Below, piece by piece: positions 1-7,046 of a stretch of 7,688 nt of DNA. Below the pieces are notes generated by a model, which worked only from the letters and a program-made list of their open reading frames with translations, had not been told where the DNA came from and ran no database searches. Position 1 is the first letter of the stretch. The number at the start of each line of letters is the position of its first letter. The DNA is from JAFAHZ01 sp035656415. Its GTDB lineage: Bacteria; Vulcanimicrobiota; Vulcanimicrobiia; Vulcanimicrobiales; Vulcanimicrobiaceae. The position numbers and the translations under genes were made by a program. The DNA lies in the NCBI GenBank assembly GCA_035656415.1, contig DASRSM010000097.1, forward strand, positions 1-7,688. The letters run 5' to 3'.

Positions 1-653
1 ACCAGTGCGATACGCTCGAACGTCGGAGCTCCGGCAAGCGTCGCAAGCGTCAACTCCAGACGGCGCGGACGGTTCTCTCGCACTTTCTCTCGCTGTTGGA
101 TACGCCCAGCGATCCGCATCTATATCTCCCGAAGTTAGCGCTTGTACTGCTTGCGCATCGTCTCCGCGACGAGGCTAGCGTCTCCCTTTTGGCATCAAAT
201 TGCGGCTGGAAGCCAAAAACGCCGTGGCACCAAGTTCACGACGATGTCGCGCGCGCGATCGCGGCCGGGCTCATCGGGCGGCGACCCGATGCGAATCTCA
301 CCGCCACACTGTCTCACGCTCGCGAATTGGGACTCAAACTCTATGCCGACCTTGCCGCCACGTTGCAAGGCAAAAGCGACGCGGCGGCAAGCTCGCGTCT
401 CACCACCTTAGGCGTCAAATGGTCCGGCGCTGCAGGCAAACCGTCAAAAGGCTCTTTCTTAAAGCCTACCGCGCGCGAGCTTCAGGTTGCCGCACTCGTC
501 GCCGAAGGAAAAAGCAACCAGCAAATCGCCGGCACGCTGGTCTTAAGCCAGCGTACCGTAGAAGTGCATATCTCCAACCTGTTCAACAAGATCGGTGCCA
601 CATCGCGTACTCAGCTCGCGACTTGGTTCGTGCGCCGAGAAGCAGCGAGTTAA
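1..653 (+). CDS. LuxR-family (probable LAL-type) transcriptional regulator, C-terminal part, 5' truncated by window
   Basis: The frame is open from position 3 to a TAA at 651-653, giving 216 visible residues and no stop before the left edge. A TTG at 96 could be called as a start, but it has no Shine-Dalgarno sequence and the reading frame upstream of it is plausible protein, so I treat the gene as cut by the window. The last ~60 residues are a LuxR/GerE helix-turn-helix: PTARELQVAALVAEGKSN, then QIAGTLVLSQRTVEVHISNL, then a final helix TSRTQLATWFV. The preceding part is helical. It resembles the region just before the HTH in the complete regulator at 4011-6734 (GLKLYADLAATLQGKSDA here, PLFGALASHYAGETKAGDA there), which suggests the missing N-terminus carries an AAA-type ATPase and TPR-like repeats. 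Expected role: DNA-binding transcriptional regulator in the cytoplasm. It converges on the tfuA-like gene with only 22 bases between stops and no visible terminator hairpin. The HTH is certain; the LAL architecture is inferred. Confidence 0.88.
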   Translation, partial: QCDTLERRSSGKRRKRQLQTARTVLSHFLSLLDTPSDPHLYLPKLALVLLAHRLRDEASVSLLASNCGWKPKTPWHQVHDDVARAIAAGLIGRRPDANLTATLSHARELGLKLYADLAATLQGKSDAAASSRLTTLGVKWSGAAGKPSKGSFLKPTARELQVAALVAEGKSNQQIAGTLVLSQRTVEVHISNLFNKIGATSRTQLATWFVRREAAS

Positions 654-675
654 TGTCGCCTGCGTTCCGCGCTCT

Positions 676-1338
676 TCACCGCAAATCGCCGGCACGCCCT
701 GGGAGCTTCCGTCCGCCGACGCCGAGTCGGCGTAAGACCGAACGCAACGCGAAACGTGCGTCGAGACGCTTGAGATCGCCTTCGTTTTCGGCAATGTCGC
801 GCAGCGCGACGCGCACCCTCCGCGGCGCCGCAGCAACGACCTCGTCCCAGGAGCGTTCCATGTAGAAAATCTCCCGCGATACGGTGACGAGCGCAACCGC
901 CTCTTCGGCGGTTAAGATTCCGCGTCGTGCGGCTCGACGAGCAACGTAGCGAACGTTTACGCTCGGCACCGTGAGCGCTCGATACGTTCGCGGATCGACG
1001 AGAACGGCTACCTCGTCGTCGCCGTCGATCGCCTCGCTCGCGTACCACCGTGCGATCGCACCGAGCGGAACGGCGCCATAGGACGCACACTCCGCCGCTC
1101 GCAACGCGCCCATGCTCGCGGCGCCGAAAAACTGCACGCGTTGGCAGACTTCGTAGATCTCCTTTGGCGACGGCGCGAGGTCGTGATGGAAAACACCGTC
1201 GACGAGAAGGATGGCGTCGTGCGACTCGCTCGCGCGCAGGACGTCGCCGCGCGCGGCCGGAGGCACATATGTCACGCGTTCCGCGCGGATGCGATCTTCG
1301 GGCGGCAGCGACGGACCGGCAAAAACGACGAGTTTCAC
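676..1338 (-). CDS. tfuA: TfuA-like core domain protein (YcaO partner, thioamide formation)
   Basis: 220 residues starting at GTG (1338-1336). That start overlaps the stop of the upstream YcaO gene in a GTGA junction, so translation is probably coupled. The TfuA core is clear: an N-terminal VVFAGPSLP segment, LLVDGVF at about residues 44-50, the signature SMGALRAAE at 75-83, IDGDDEVAV at 104-112, and VNVRYVARRAARRGIL at 127-142. In characterised systems TfuA proteins act with YcaO enzymes to convert backbone amides to thioamides, and are thought to recruit or deliver the sulfur source. Examples are methyl-coenzyme M reductase modification in methanogens and thioamide-containing RiPPs; the family is named after trifolitoxin biosynthesis. 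The length fits a stand-alone TfuA domain. It is the last gene of the SBP-YcaO-TfuA operon. Family assignment is firm; the peptide or protein it acts on is unknown. Confidence 0.93.
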   Translation of the reverse strand: MKLVVFAGPSLPPEDRIRAERVTYVPPAARGDVLRASESHDAILLVDGVFHHDLAPSPKEIYEVCQRVQFFGAASMGALRAAECASYGAVPLGAIARWYASEAIDGDDEVAVLVDPRTYRALTVPSVNVRYVARRAARRGILTAEEAVALVTVSREIFYMERSWDEVVAAAPRRVRVALRDIAENEGDLKRLDARFALRSVLRRLGVGGRKLPGRAGDLR

Positions 1339-2600
1339 CGTATCGACGCCAACGGATTATCCAAAAATGTGCTCAGGCGTCCCGAAATCGTTCCGTCAAC
1401 CAACGTTCGCTCGAGATGCGGCGCTACGATCCGTACGACTCGCAGAGGAAGATCCGTTGGGGTGAGGTCGACGCACGCGACACACGTTTCTCCCCAATGG
1501 TCCATTACCTCGAGCGTTTGGGCGATATCAGCAGTCAGAGTGCCCCGGCTGTCGTTGCTGAGGTCGATGAGGCGTAACGGCAGTGCCGGGCCGTCGTAGT
1601 ACCATCTACCGCCGATTGGAAACGATGCCGGCCGCCGGCCATGGTCGAGGTCGCGCACTAGAACGTCTCCCGCGCGCTTGATGTCTTCGCGCGCACCTTG
1701 GATGTCCGTCACACGTACCTGCACCGCTTCCGTAATTGCCCGAATGGCCGCGTGAAGCGGCGACCAAGAACAGCCAAAACCAAGATGATAAAAGAGTCCG
1801 TCGCCTGCCGGATCGACGATACACGCCATCATGGCGCACGGCCAGCCGAGCTCACTGTACGTCAATAGCCGAAAGCGTAATCCCGCCTCGAGAATTGGCC
1901 GGACGCTCGGTGCGAGTACCGGGTTGTCGAGCGCATCGATCACCTCGTACGCAACGGGATCGTCCGGCAGGTCCAGCTTTCCCAGACGCGCGCGCAGCGT
2001 ACGCGGCCATATATGCGACAGGACGTGTACGCGCGACCAAAGATGCCGCTCGACGAGCTCCATAAGCGCGTGATAGACGGCCTCGTTCCAAGTATTGCCG
2101 GATGCGAGACCGTTCGTCGACGTATGCTGGAAGAACCGCTCGCCGATGCGAGGGCAGCGCACGGCGCCGACTGGTACGTCGACCGGCGACCAATCGAGAA
2201 GGTTTATGCCGCGGACGCAACCCACGACGGCGCTCGCGGAGGCGTCTTCGATCGCTCCGATCCAGCCGAGCGATCGAAGATCGAGCACGCGATCGACCTC
2301 CGTCAAGCGTGCGTCGAAGACGTTTACGCCTTCGAATCGCGCGCAGATCTGCCGCTCGATCGCCTCCATCAGAGCACCCGCAAGCGCGGCTTCGCGCGTG
2401 AGGCCTATCCCGTTGTAGACGCCTAAGCCGTCGGGCGAATTCGGGACGATGGCGCTCACCGTGGGAATGCCGATGCGGTCGAGACGTGTCGTATCGGCAA
2501 TTCGCGTGATCCCGTACCGCGTCCTGAGCGACTGCACGACGGCAATCGTGGTTTCGAGCGGGACTTCCCGATCGATTAGGCGATCCACCACTCGGCGCAC
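1335..2600 (-). CDS. ycaO: YcaO-domain ATP-dependent cyclodehydratase/thioamide synthase
   Basis: About 421 residues from GTG at 2600; GTG at 2591 or 2588 is equally possible, and none has a good SD. The frame stays open upstream to at least 2822, but that stretch is Arg-rich, lies wholly inside the SBP gene and does not look like YcaO. YcaO enzymes activate a peptide backbone amide with ATP; products are azolines, amidines or, with TfuA, thioamides. Numbered from 2600, the N-terminal family pattern GITRIADTTRLDRIGIP is at 30-46. The ATP/Mg-binding acidic residues are in place: ALMEAIER (E79, E82), NEAVYHALMELVER (E173, E181, E184, R185) and AITEAVQVR (E291, Q294, R296). Their spacing matches E. 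coli YcaO E75/E78 and E191/E199/E202/R203. A late PLRVVRIVAPHLE segment (385-397) is also typical. The C-terminus (DNPLASIR) lacks the PxPxP tail of azoline-forming YcaOs. The gene overlaps the SBP gene upstream by 16-25 bases and tfuA downstream by 4. Thioamidation is inferred from the TfuA partner. Confidence 0.93.
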   Translation of the reverse strand: MRRVVDRLIDREVPLETTIAVVQSLRTRYGITRIADTTRLDRIGIPTVSAIVPNSPDGLGVYNGIGLTREAALAGALMEAIERQICARFEGVNVFDARLTEVDRVLDLRSLGWIGAIEDASASAVVGCVRGINLLDWSPVDVPVGAVRCPRIGERFFQHTSTNGLASGNTWNEAVYHALMELVERHLWSRVHVLSHIWPRTLRARLGKLDLPDDPVAYEVIDALDNPVLAPSVRPILEAGLRFRLLTYSELGWPCAMMACIVDPAGDGLFYHLGFGCSWSPLHAAIRAITEAVQVRVTDIQGAREDIKRAGDVLVRDLDHGRRPASFPIGGRWYYDGPALPLRLIDLSNDSRGTLTADIAQTLEVMDHWGETCVACVDLTPTDLPLRVVRIVAPHLERTLVDGTISGRLSTFLDNPLASIR

Positions 2601-4009
2601 TCGAAAACCGACGGAACGAGGTCGCCGGGATCGCGCGCACCCCGCAGGCGTTTGCTCAAACCGATGCACTGCACCGAGCGCACCAACGGCACGACGACGG
2701 CATCGCGGCGCAGTGATTCGAGCGCACCGCGCAGGTTGCCCGCGCTCGCCATCGCATCGAGCCGTCGATCGCACAAGCGCGAGAAGTTTCCGCCTGCTGG
2801 CGGAATCGAGCCGCATCCCCACGATGCTTCGAGATCGGGGTCGAGCGAAAAGTACTCGCCGAAGAGCGCAACGTCGAACTTTCCGGAACGCAGCGGCCCT
2901 GACGGGGCCAGAAATTCCTGTACCGGGTAGGTGCGAATCGTCGAGCGGATTCCCGAACGGGCGAGCTGATCTTGCACGAGCAGCGCGATCGGCTGCGCGT
3001 CGGTATAGGCCGCGAGCTCGATCGGCGCTTCGTTTTTCGCCAGAATCGCTTTTGCGTACCCCGGAGCGTATGAGTGCGCTACGTCGACTTCGGGTTCGAC
3101 CGCATCGGGGGCAACGACGGTGTTATAAACCGGTGACCAGCCGCGATAGATCTTCTGCACGATGACGTTACGGTCGATCGCGGCAGCGAACGCTCCGCGC
3201 TGCTGCGGGGTGGAGAGCCGGCCGCGCGAGTTGAGGACCAGCCAAGCGACGCCTGACCGGCGTCGAAAGTATGGAAATCCGCGCCGGATGACTTCGTCAT
3301 GGGGAACGAACAGCGCTACGTCGGTATCCCCGCTAAAGAGCATGACGTTTTGCGTATCGCCATTCGCGAGATAGCGCAGCCGTGCGGAAGAGATTCTTGA
3401 CGAGCCGCGCGGCGAGCCGTCCCAACGTTCAAAGGAAGCTGCGTCGGGTGTTCTAGCCGCCATTTTGAAGGGACCCGTACCGATGGGCTGCCGGCCCGGC
3501 CTTACGAGCGGAATGCCGGGCGAACCGAACGGCGTGAAGAACGCGAGTGGAAAGCGCCGATCGGCCTCGGTCAGATGCACCGTAAAGTGACTTTGGTCCC
3601 AAATGTCGATATGCGTGACGAGCGAGAAAGGCCGTTGATGACCCCATGTGCTGGCACGCACGCGATTGAAGCAGTCGGCGACGTCGCGTGCCACCAGCGG
3701 CTTTCCGTCGTGCCATCGCACGCCGCTGCGCAATTCATAATCGAAGGAAGCGTGCCCGGCTGATCCAAAGGTCCTCATCAGAGGAGGCCGCACGCACAGC
3801 GAGCGCACTTCCGGGCGCGAGAGATCGCTTCCGATGAGGCCGTCGGCATAGAGCCAGCTCAACTCGGCAGATTCGAGATTTGGTGCAACGTACGGATCGA
3901 GCTCTTGACTCACGGCAACGATCGACATCTCCAGTCGGTCGTTGCTTCGATGCGCCGCGCACGCGCATAACGAGGCGAGCGACGTCGCTACGAAAGTTCG
4001 CCGGTTCAC
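2576..4009 (-). CDS. Family 5 extracellular solute-binding protein (peptide/nickel ABC transporter type), probable lipoprotein
   Basis: About 477 residues from GTG at 4009, with a GGAAG element 13 bases upstream. An ATG at 4054 would add 15 residues but has no SD. The N-terminus has twin arginines (NRRTF, residues 2-6), a hydrophobic run and a cysteine pair LCAC (C15, C17), so I read it as a Tat-like or lipoprotein signal; the lipobox is not canonical. The mature protein has SBP_bac_5 hallmarks: YELRSGVRWHDGKPLVARDV at about 91-110, PIGTGPFKM at 175-183, and a C-terminal FDVALFGEYFSLDPD stretch with a late VVVPLVRS segment. This family binds oligopeptides, dipeptides, nickel chelates or sugars outside the membrane and delivers them to an ABC importer. 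No permease or ATPase gene is in the window. As first gene of the operon with YcaO and TfuA it may bind a peptide linked to that pathway, which is inference. It is slightly shorter than typical OppA/DppA proteins. Confidence 0.9.
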   Translation of the reverse strand: MNRRTFVATSLASLCACAAHRSNDRLEMSIVAVSQELDPYVAPNLESAELSWLYADGLIGSDLSRPEVRSLCVRPPLMRTFGSAGHASFDYELRSGVRWHDGKPLVARDVADCFNRVRASTWGHQRPFSLVTHIDIWDQSHFTVHLTEADRRFPLAFFTPFGSPGIPLVRPGRQPIGTGPFKMAARTPDAASFERWDGSPRGSSRISSARLRYLANGDTQNVMLFSGDTDVALFVPHDEVIRRGFPYFRRRSGVAWLVLNSRGRLSTPQQRGAFAAAIDRNVIVQKIYRGWSPVYNTVVAPDAVEPEVDVAHSYAPGYAKAILAKNEAPIELAAYTDAQPIALLVQDQLARSGIRSTIRTYPVQEFLAPSGPLRSGKFDVALFGEYFSLDPDLEASWGCGSIPPAGGNFSRLCDRRLDAMASAGNLRGALESLRRDAVVVPLVRSVQCIGLSKRLRGARDPGDLVPSVFECAEWWIA

Positions 4010-4010
4010 G

Positions 4011-6734
4011 ATGCTGAGTTCGCTTCCGGCCGACGGCGCTCCTGAATCGACCATGGTTGGGCGAGAATTTGAGCTCGAAGCCATCGAAGGCGCCTTTGCC
4101 GATGCCAAACGTAGTCGGGTGCCGGTCATCGCACGCGTCCTCGGTGAATCCGGCCTCGGGAAGACGCTCTTTCTGTCAAACCTCGCACGCGACTTAGAGC
4201 GGCACGACTGGTTCGTCGTGCGGGTCACTTGCCATAAGATTCAGCAGCACACGCCGCGGCTCGTCGCCAATCGCATCGTCGCAACCGCCATCGAACGCCT
4301 GGGTTCCGATTCTCCGCCTTACACGGGAGGTCTCGAAGACGGCTTAGCCGGCTTCGACGCCGCAATCGCTCGCGCAATCGGTGCGGGTCCTGTGGTGCAA
4401 CCTATCGATACCGAGGGCTATGCCTCCACGTTCTTGCGCCTCTTCGAGGGAATCGCAATCGACCGCGACGTAGCGATTCTGTGCGACGATGCGCAGTGGA
4501 TGGATTCCGAAAGCGCCAACGCCATCCTGACGCTGCCCGAAAAAATATCAACGGGATCCGTCTGCATAGCGCTTGCCGGCCGGAGCGCTTCACATCTCGA
4601 TGCGTGGCCTGCCTCGGTTGACGTAGCGCTTACCGAATTGGATTTGGAAAGCTCGCTGGCGCTAGTCGCTGCCGAGCTTCCGAATTTATCCTGGCAAGTA
4701 GCCGACGCAGTCGCGCAGCACGCCGGCGGAAGGCCGTTCGAACTTGTGGCTCTTTGTGCGGAGCTGCGGGAAAGCGGAACCGGCGAAATAGAGCGCAGCC
4801 TGCGAGCACGAACGGCAAAGCAGCTCGCTGCGTTAGAACCGGACGTGCGCGAGTTCGTTCAGATTTGCGCGCTGCTAGGCGACCCGATCGAGCATCGAAT
4901 TCTTTCGGAGATGTACCCTGACTCGCACCTCCTCGAGCGATTGATCGCCCAGTCAGAACGCTACGTCGTCAATACCGGCAGTGAATTCCGCTTTAAGCAC
5001 GCGATGCTGGCGCAGAGCGTCGTGAGCACGATTGCCGTCCCAATTCCTCTGCGGAAACGCATCATCGACACGCTTCAGAGCCCGAATCTCCAAGAGCTAA
5101 CCGATTACGAACGTATCGCGGAACATGCCGGCGAATGCGGCGATCTTAAACTCCGGCGAAGGGCGCTCGTAGGACTGGCGAAGGACGCGTACGGCAGACA
5201 AGCGTGGGCGGCAGCGCTATCAGCGGCGGAAAGGGCTTTGGCCCTTCAATCCTCCGGCCCATTCGATTCAGAGTTTTTGAGTGTGTACGTTTCGTCCTTG
5301 CGTATTTTCGATCGTGACCAGGAAGCTGTGGAATTTCTTCTCCCGCAGCTAGGGCGTCGCGACAGCGGTGGATCGCCGCACACCGGGGCTCTGGTCGGAA
5401 CCTCGATCGCTATCCTGGTCGAACTGTGCAGATACGATGAAGCGGTGGCCGTATATCGCAGATACGAGCCTCTCATCCAGTCGCCGGCGGAACGAGCTCC
5501 CATGATCGCAATGACGATGTACAGCGCAGTCTGCTCTGGCGAGGAGCAGCTATATCGCGAGCTCGAAGCCCATTTCGAGCGCCTCGGCGATCGAATCGAA
5601 AGCCGGTACGTAGCCAGCCGAAATATCATGCGCGCTTCCTTCGCCTCTGAGAATGGCGAGGTCGAGGGGATGCGGCGATACGTAGCAGCGGCACTGGCTC
5701 ACGTGGATTTAAGCGATCCACGCCATCCGTATCTTCTGGGTTTCGCAAAAATGCTCTTGGAGTTTCGCAACGACGGCTGCCAAATATTGTCGGCAGGATT
5801 GCGCGAGCTTCGAGACTTCTTTCGTCGCGATGCCATCGACTTTTGGTTTCACGGCAGACTGTGCGAAGCATCCGCCGCATTTTTTCAAGGGGACTGGGAG
5901 ACGGCCAGCAGCGTCGTCGCGGCTACTTATCGCAGATCGATGCCGCTTTCGCGAGCGGCTCAGCTGTTGGCGATTCCAGCCGCCATGGAGGCGATTGGAG
6001 CGAGGGAAAATCCGTTCGCGGCAGAGGTTGAAGCCCTCTGTTGGGCTTGCCGTCATCAACGGAATCTGCAAAGTGCATTACACGTGCTGCCATGGTGGTT
6101 GGCAAAACACTCCGATCCGGACCTGGAGATATTTGCAGAAGAGCTAACCGGTGAGTTAGAAAAGCGAGCCCCCGCTTTTATTGCAATTTCGTACGTTCCG
6201 CTCGGTTTCTCCGTTTGGGCGGATGCCCGATCGAAAAAGGACGTCCTAAAACGCATCTCTGCTCTGGAGACGTCACGCGATCGGAGCAAATGGGGTAACG
6301 CGCAATGGCAACTGGCACGCGGTCTGGCCCTTAGGTCGCTGCGCGACGCCGGCGCAAAATCCATGCTTGAGTCTGCCGCGGCAGCCTTTCGTTCCTTATC
6401 CTCGCCGCTGTTTGGCGCGCTCGCCTCTCATTACGCCGGGGAGACCAAGGCCGGCGATGCAAACATACTGGCGAATATCGGTCTCATAAAAGCGAAAGCC
6501 GGCTCACCCAAGAGGCAGTACAACGATCTCACCTCGCGGGAATGGGACGTCGCACGCCTCGTGGGAGAAGGTTCGACGAACCGGCAAACCGCCGGAAAGC
6601 TCTTCGTTAGCGAGCGCACCGTCGAAGTTCATTTGAGCAACATTTTTGGTAAGCTGAACTTGTCTTCGCGGGCGCAACTCGTGCGGTGGTTCTACGAGAC
6701 CGGAGAGAGCGTTAGTCCGAGGACCCTTCAATGA
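4011..6734 (+). CDS. LAL-type LuxR-family transcriptional regulator with N-terminal AAA ATPase domain
   Basis: 907 residues from ATG at 4011. A later ATG at 4053 starts directly at MVGREFELEAIE and cannot be excluded; neither has a strong SD. Domain order is that of large ATP-binding LuxR regulators (MalT-like). VGREFELEAIE opens the ATPase domain; Walker A is GESGLGKT at residues 45-52, and Walker B with the family motif is CDDAQWMD at about 158-165. A long helical middle follows, about residues 330-830 and probably TPR-like. The LuxR HTH begins LTSREWDVARLVGEGS at residue 840, with recognition region VSERTVEVHLSNIFGKL and final helix SRAQLVRWFYE. Such proteins bind ATP and an inducer or partner protein, then activate promoters. 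One HTH oddity is NRQTAGKLF, with Thr where family members usually have Ile in the IA pair. The start abuts that of the divergent SBP operon, and the 3' end overlaps the small gene at 6712 by 23 bases. Local regulation of the YcaO operon is likely but not shown. Confidence 0.93.
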   Translation: MLSSLPADGAPESTMVGREFELEAIEGAFADAKRSRVPVIARVLGESGLGKTLFLSNLARDLERHDWFVVRVTCHKIQQHTPRLVANRIVATAIERLGSDSPPYTGGLEDGLAGFDAAIARAIGAGPVVQPIDTEGYASTFLRLFEGIAIDRDVAILCDDAQWMDSESANAILTLPEKISTGSVCIALAGRSASHLDAWPASVDVALTELDLESSLALVAAELPNLSWQVADAVAQHAGGRPFELVALCAELRESGTGEIERSLRARTAKQLAALEPDVREFVQICALLGDPIEHRILSEMYPDSHLLERLIAQSERYVVNTGSEFRFKHAMLAQSVVSTIAVPIPLRKRIIDTLQSPNLQELTDYERIAEHAGECGDLKLRRRALVGLAKDAYGRQAWAAALSAAERALALQSSGPFDSEFLSVYVSSLRIFDRDQEAVEFLLPQLGRRDSGGSPHTGALVGTSIAILVELCRYDEAVAVYRRYEPLIQSPAERAPMIAMTMYSAVCSGEEQLYRELEAHFERLGDRIESRYVASRNIMRASFASENGEVEGMRRYVAAALAHVDLSDPRHPYLLGFAKMLLEFRNDGCQILSAGLRELRDFFRRDAIDFWFHGRLCEASAAFFQGDWETASSVVAATYRRSMPLSRAAQLLAIPAAMEAIGARENPFAAEVEALCWACRHQRNLQSALHVLPWWLAKHSDPDLEIFAEELTGELEKRAPAFIAISYVPLGFSVWADARSKKDVLKRISALETSRDRSKWGNAQWQLARGLALRSLRDAGAKSMLESAAAAFRSLSSPLFGALASHYAGETKAGDANILANIGLIKAKAGSPKRQYNDLTSREWDVARLVGEGSTNRQTAGKLFVSERTVEVHLSNIFGKLNLSSRAQLVRWFYETGESVSPRTLQ

Positions 6735-6981
6735 CCGACCCAACAGCCGGGTACTGCATCGCGAGCTGCTCGCATTCGGCGCTGCGGTTTGCGTTGAGGA
6801 AATCGGCGATGGCGCTTACGTCCGCTTCCGTTACCGGCATACCCGTCACCGATGCCACGTGACGCGCGATTGCAGCGCGTGTGTTTGCAGCGGTAAGCCC
6901 AGCACGAACGTCGGCGCTCTCCGTGAGTTTCGCGAGATACGCGTCGCCCGCAGCAGCGACGTCCTGTGGGTTCAATGGCAT
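6712..6981 (-). CDS. Small Nif11-like leader protein, candidate RiPP precursor
   Basis: 89 residues from ATG at 6981, fixed by a perfect AGGAGG nine bases upstream. The sequence splits into an amphipathic helical N-terminal region (AGDAYLAKLTESADVRAGL, 11-29; AAIARHVASVTGMPVTEADV, 36-55) and a short tail from about residue 62 (NANRSAECEQLAMQYPAVGS then VIEGSSD). The pattern short helix, D-x-L/V-R, helix, G-x-x-x-T/F-E-x-D-V/L is like Nif11-type RiPP leaders, which carry a core peptide to YcaO or lanthipeptide enzymes. The tail has one Cys (C70), a few Ser and no Thr, so it would offer few heterocyclisation sites; thioamidation has no such side-chain requirement. I see no clean GG leader-cleavage site, though AVGS at 79-82 is a candidate. 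It has no membrane segment or signal peptide. It could instead be an unrelated small helical protein. That it is a real gene is well supported; the precursor role is a hypothesis. Confidence 0.72.
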   Translation of the reverse strand: MPLNPQDVAAAGDAYLAKLTESADVRAGLTAANTRAAIARHVASVTGMPVTEADVSAIADFLNANRSAECEQLAMQYPAVGSVIEGSSD

Positions 6982-7046
6982 TGCGTGCGCCCTCCTAACG
7001 CCGCGTACGGTAGGTTAGCGCTCTCGACCTTGGGACTTTTAGCCCG
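6982..7046. promoter_or_regulatory. Divergent intergenic region between the small gene and the methyltransferase
   Basis: This 65-base stretch is the only real intergenic gap in the window and should hold the promoter of the minus-strand small gene, and probably that of the plus-strand methyltransferase. I looked for -35/-10 pairs on both strands and found none close to the sigma-70 consensus, and no clear inverted repeat. The regulatory assignment rests on position alone. Confidence 0.4.
6991..6996 (-). promoter_or_regulatory. Perfect Shine-Dalgarno (AGGAGG) of the small Nif11-like gene
   Basis: On the minus strand the bases read TTAGGAGGGCGCACGCAATG, so AGGAGG is nine bases before the ATG at 6981-6979. 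It is the strongest ribosome binding site I found in the window; most other genes here have weak or no SD. It decides the start of the small gene and suggests high translation, as expected for a precursor peptide. Confidence 0.8.

Noticed and set aside
96..653. TTG at 96 as true start of the first gene
   Set aside because: No SD before it, and the frame is open with plausible protein to the window edge, so a 5' truncated gene is more likely.
654..675. Bidirectional terminator between the first regulator and tfuA
   Set aside because: Only 22 bases, with no GC hairpin or T-run visible.
200..865. Arg-rich plus-strand 221-codon frame
   Set aside because: Shadow of the LuxR C-terminus and the tfuA gene; composition is typical of a wrong frame in high-GC DNA.
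2601..2822. N-terminal extension of the YcaO frame up to 2822
   Set aside because: Arg/Ala-rich, lies entirely inside the SBP coding region and lacks similarity to YcaO N-termini; the recognisable family sequence begins near 2600-2580.
3905..3910. TTGACT as a -35 element for the LAL regulator
   Set aside because: No acceptable -10 hexamer at 16-18 bases downstream (ATCTCC/TCTCCA); position inside the SBP gene makes a chance match likely.
4010..4228. Upstream extension of the SBP frame to 4228
   Set aside because: It lies opposite the start and Walker A region of the LAL regulator, is Ser/Arg-rich and would place a long tail before the signal sequence.
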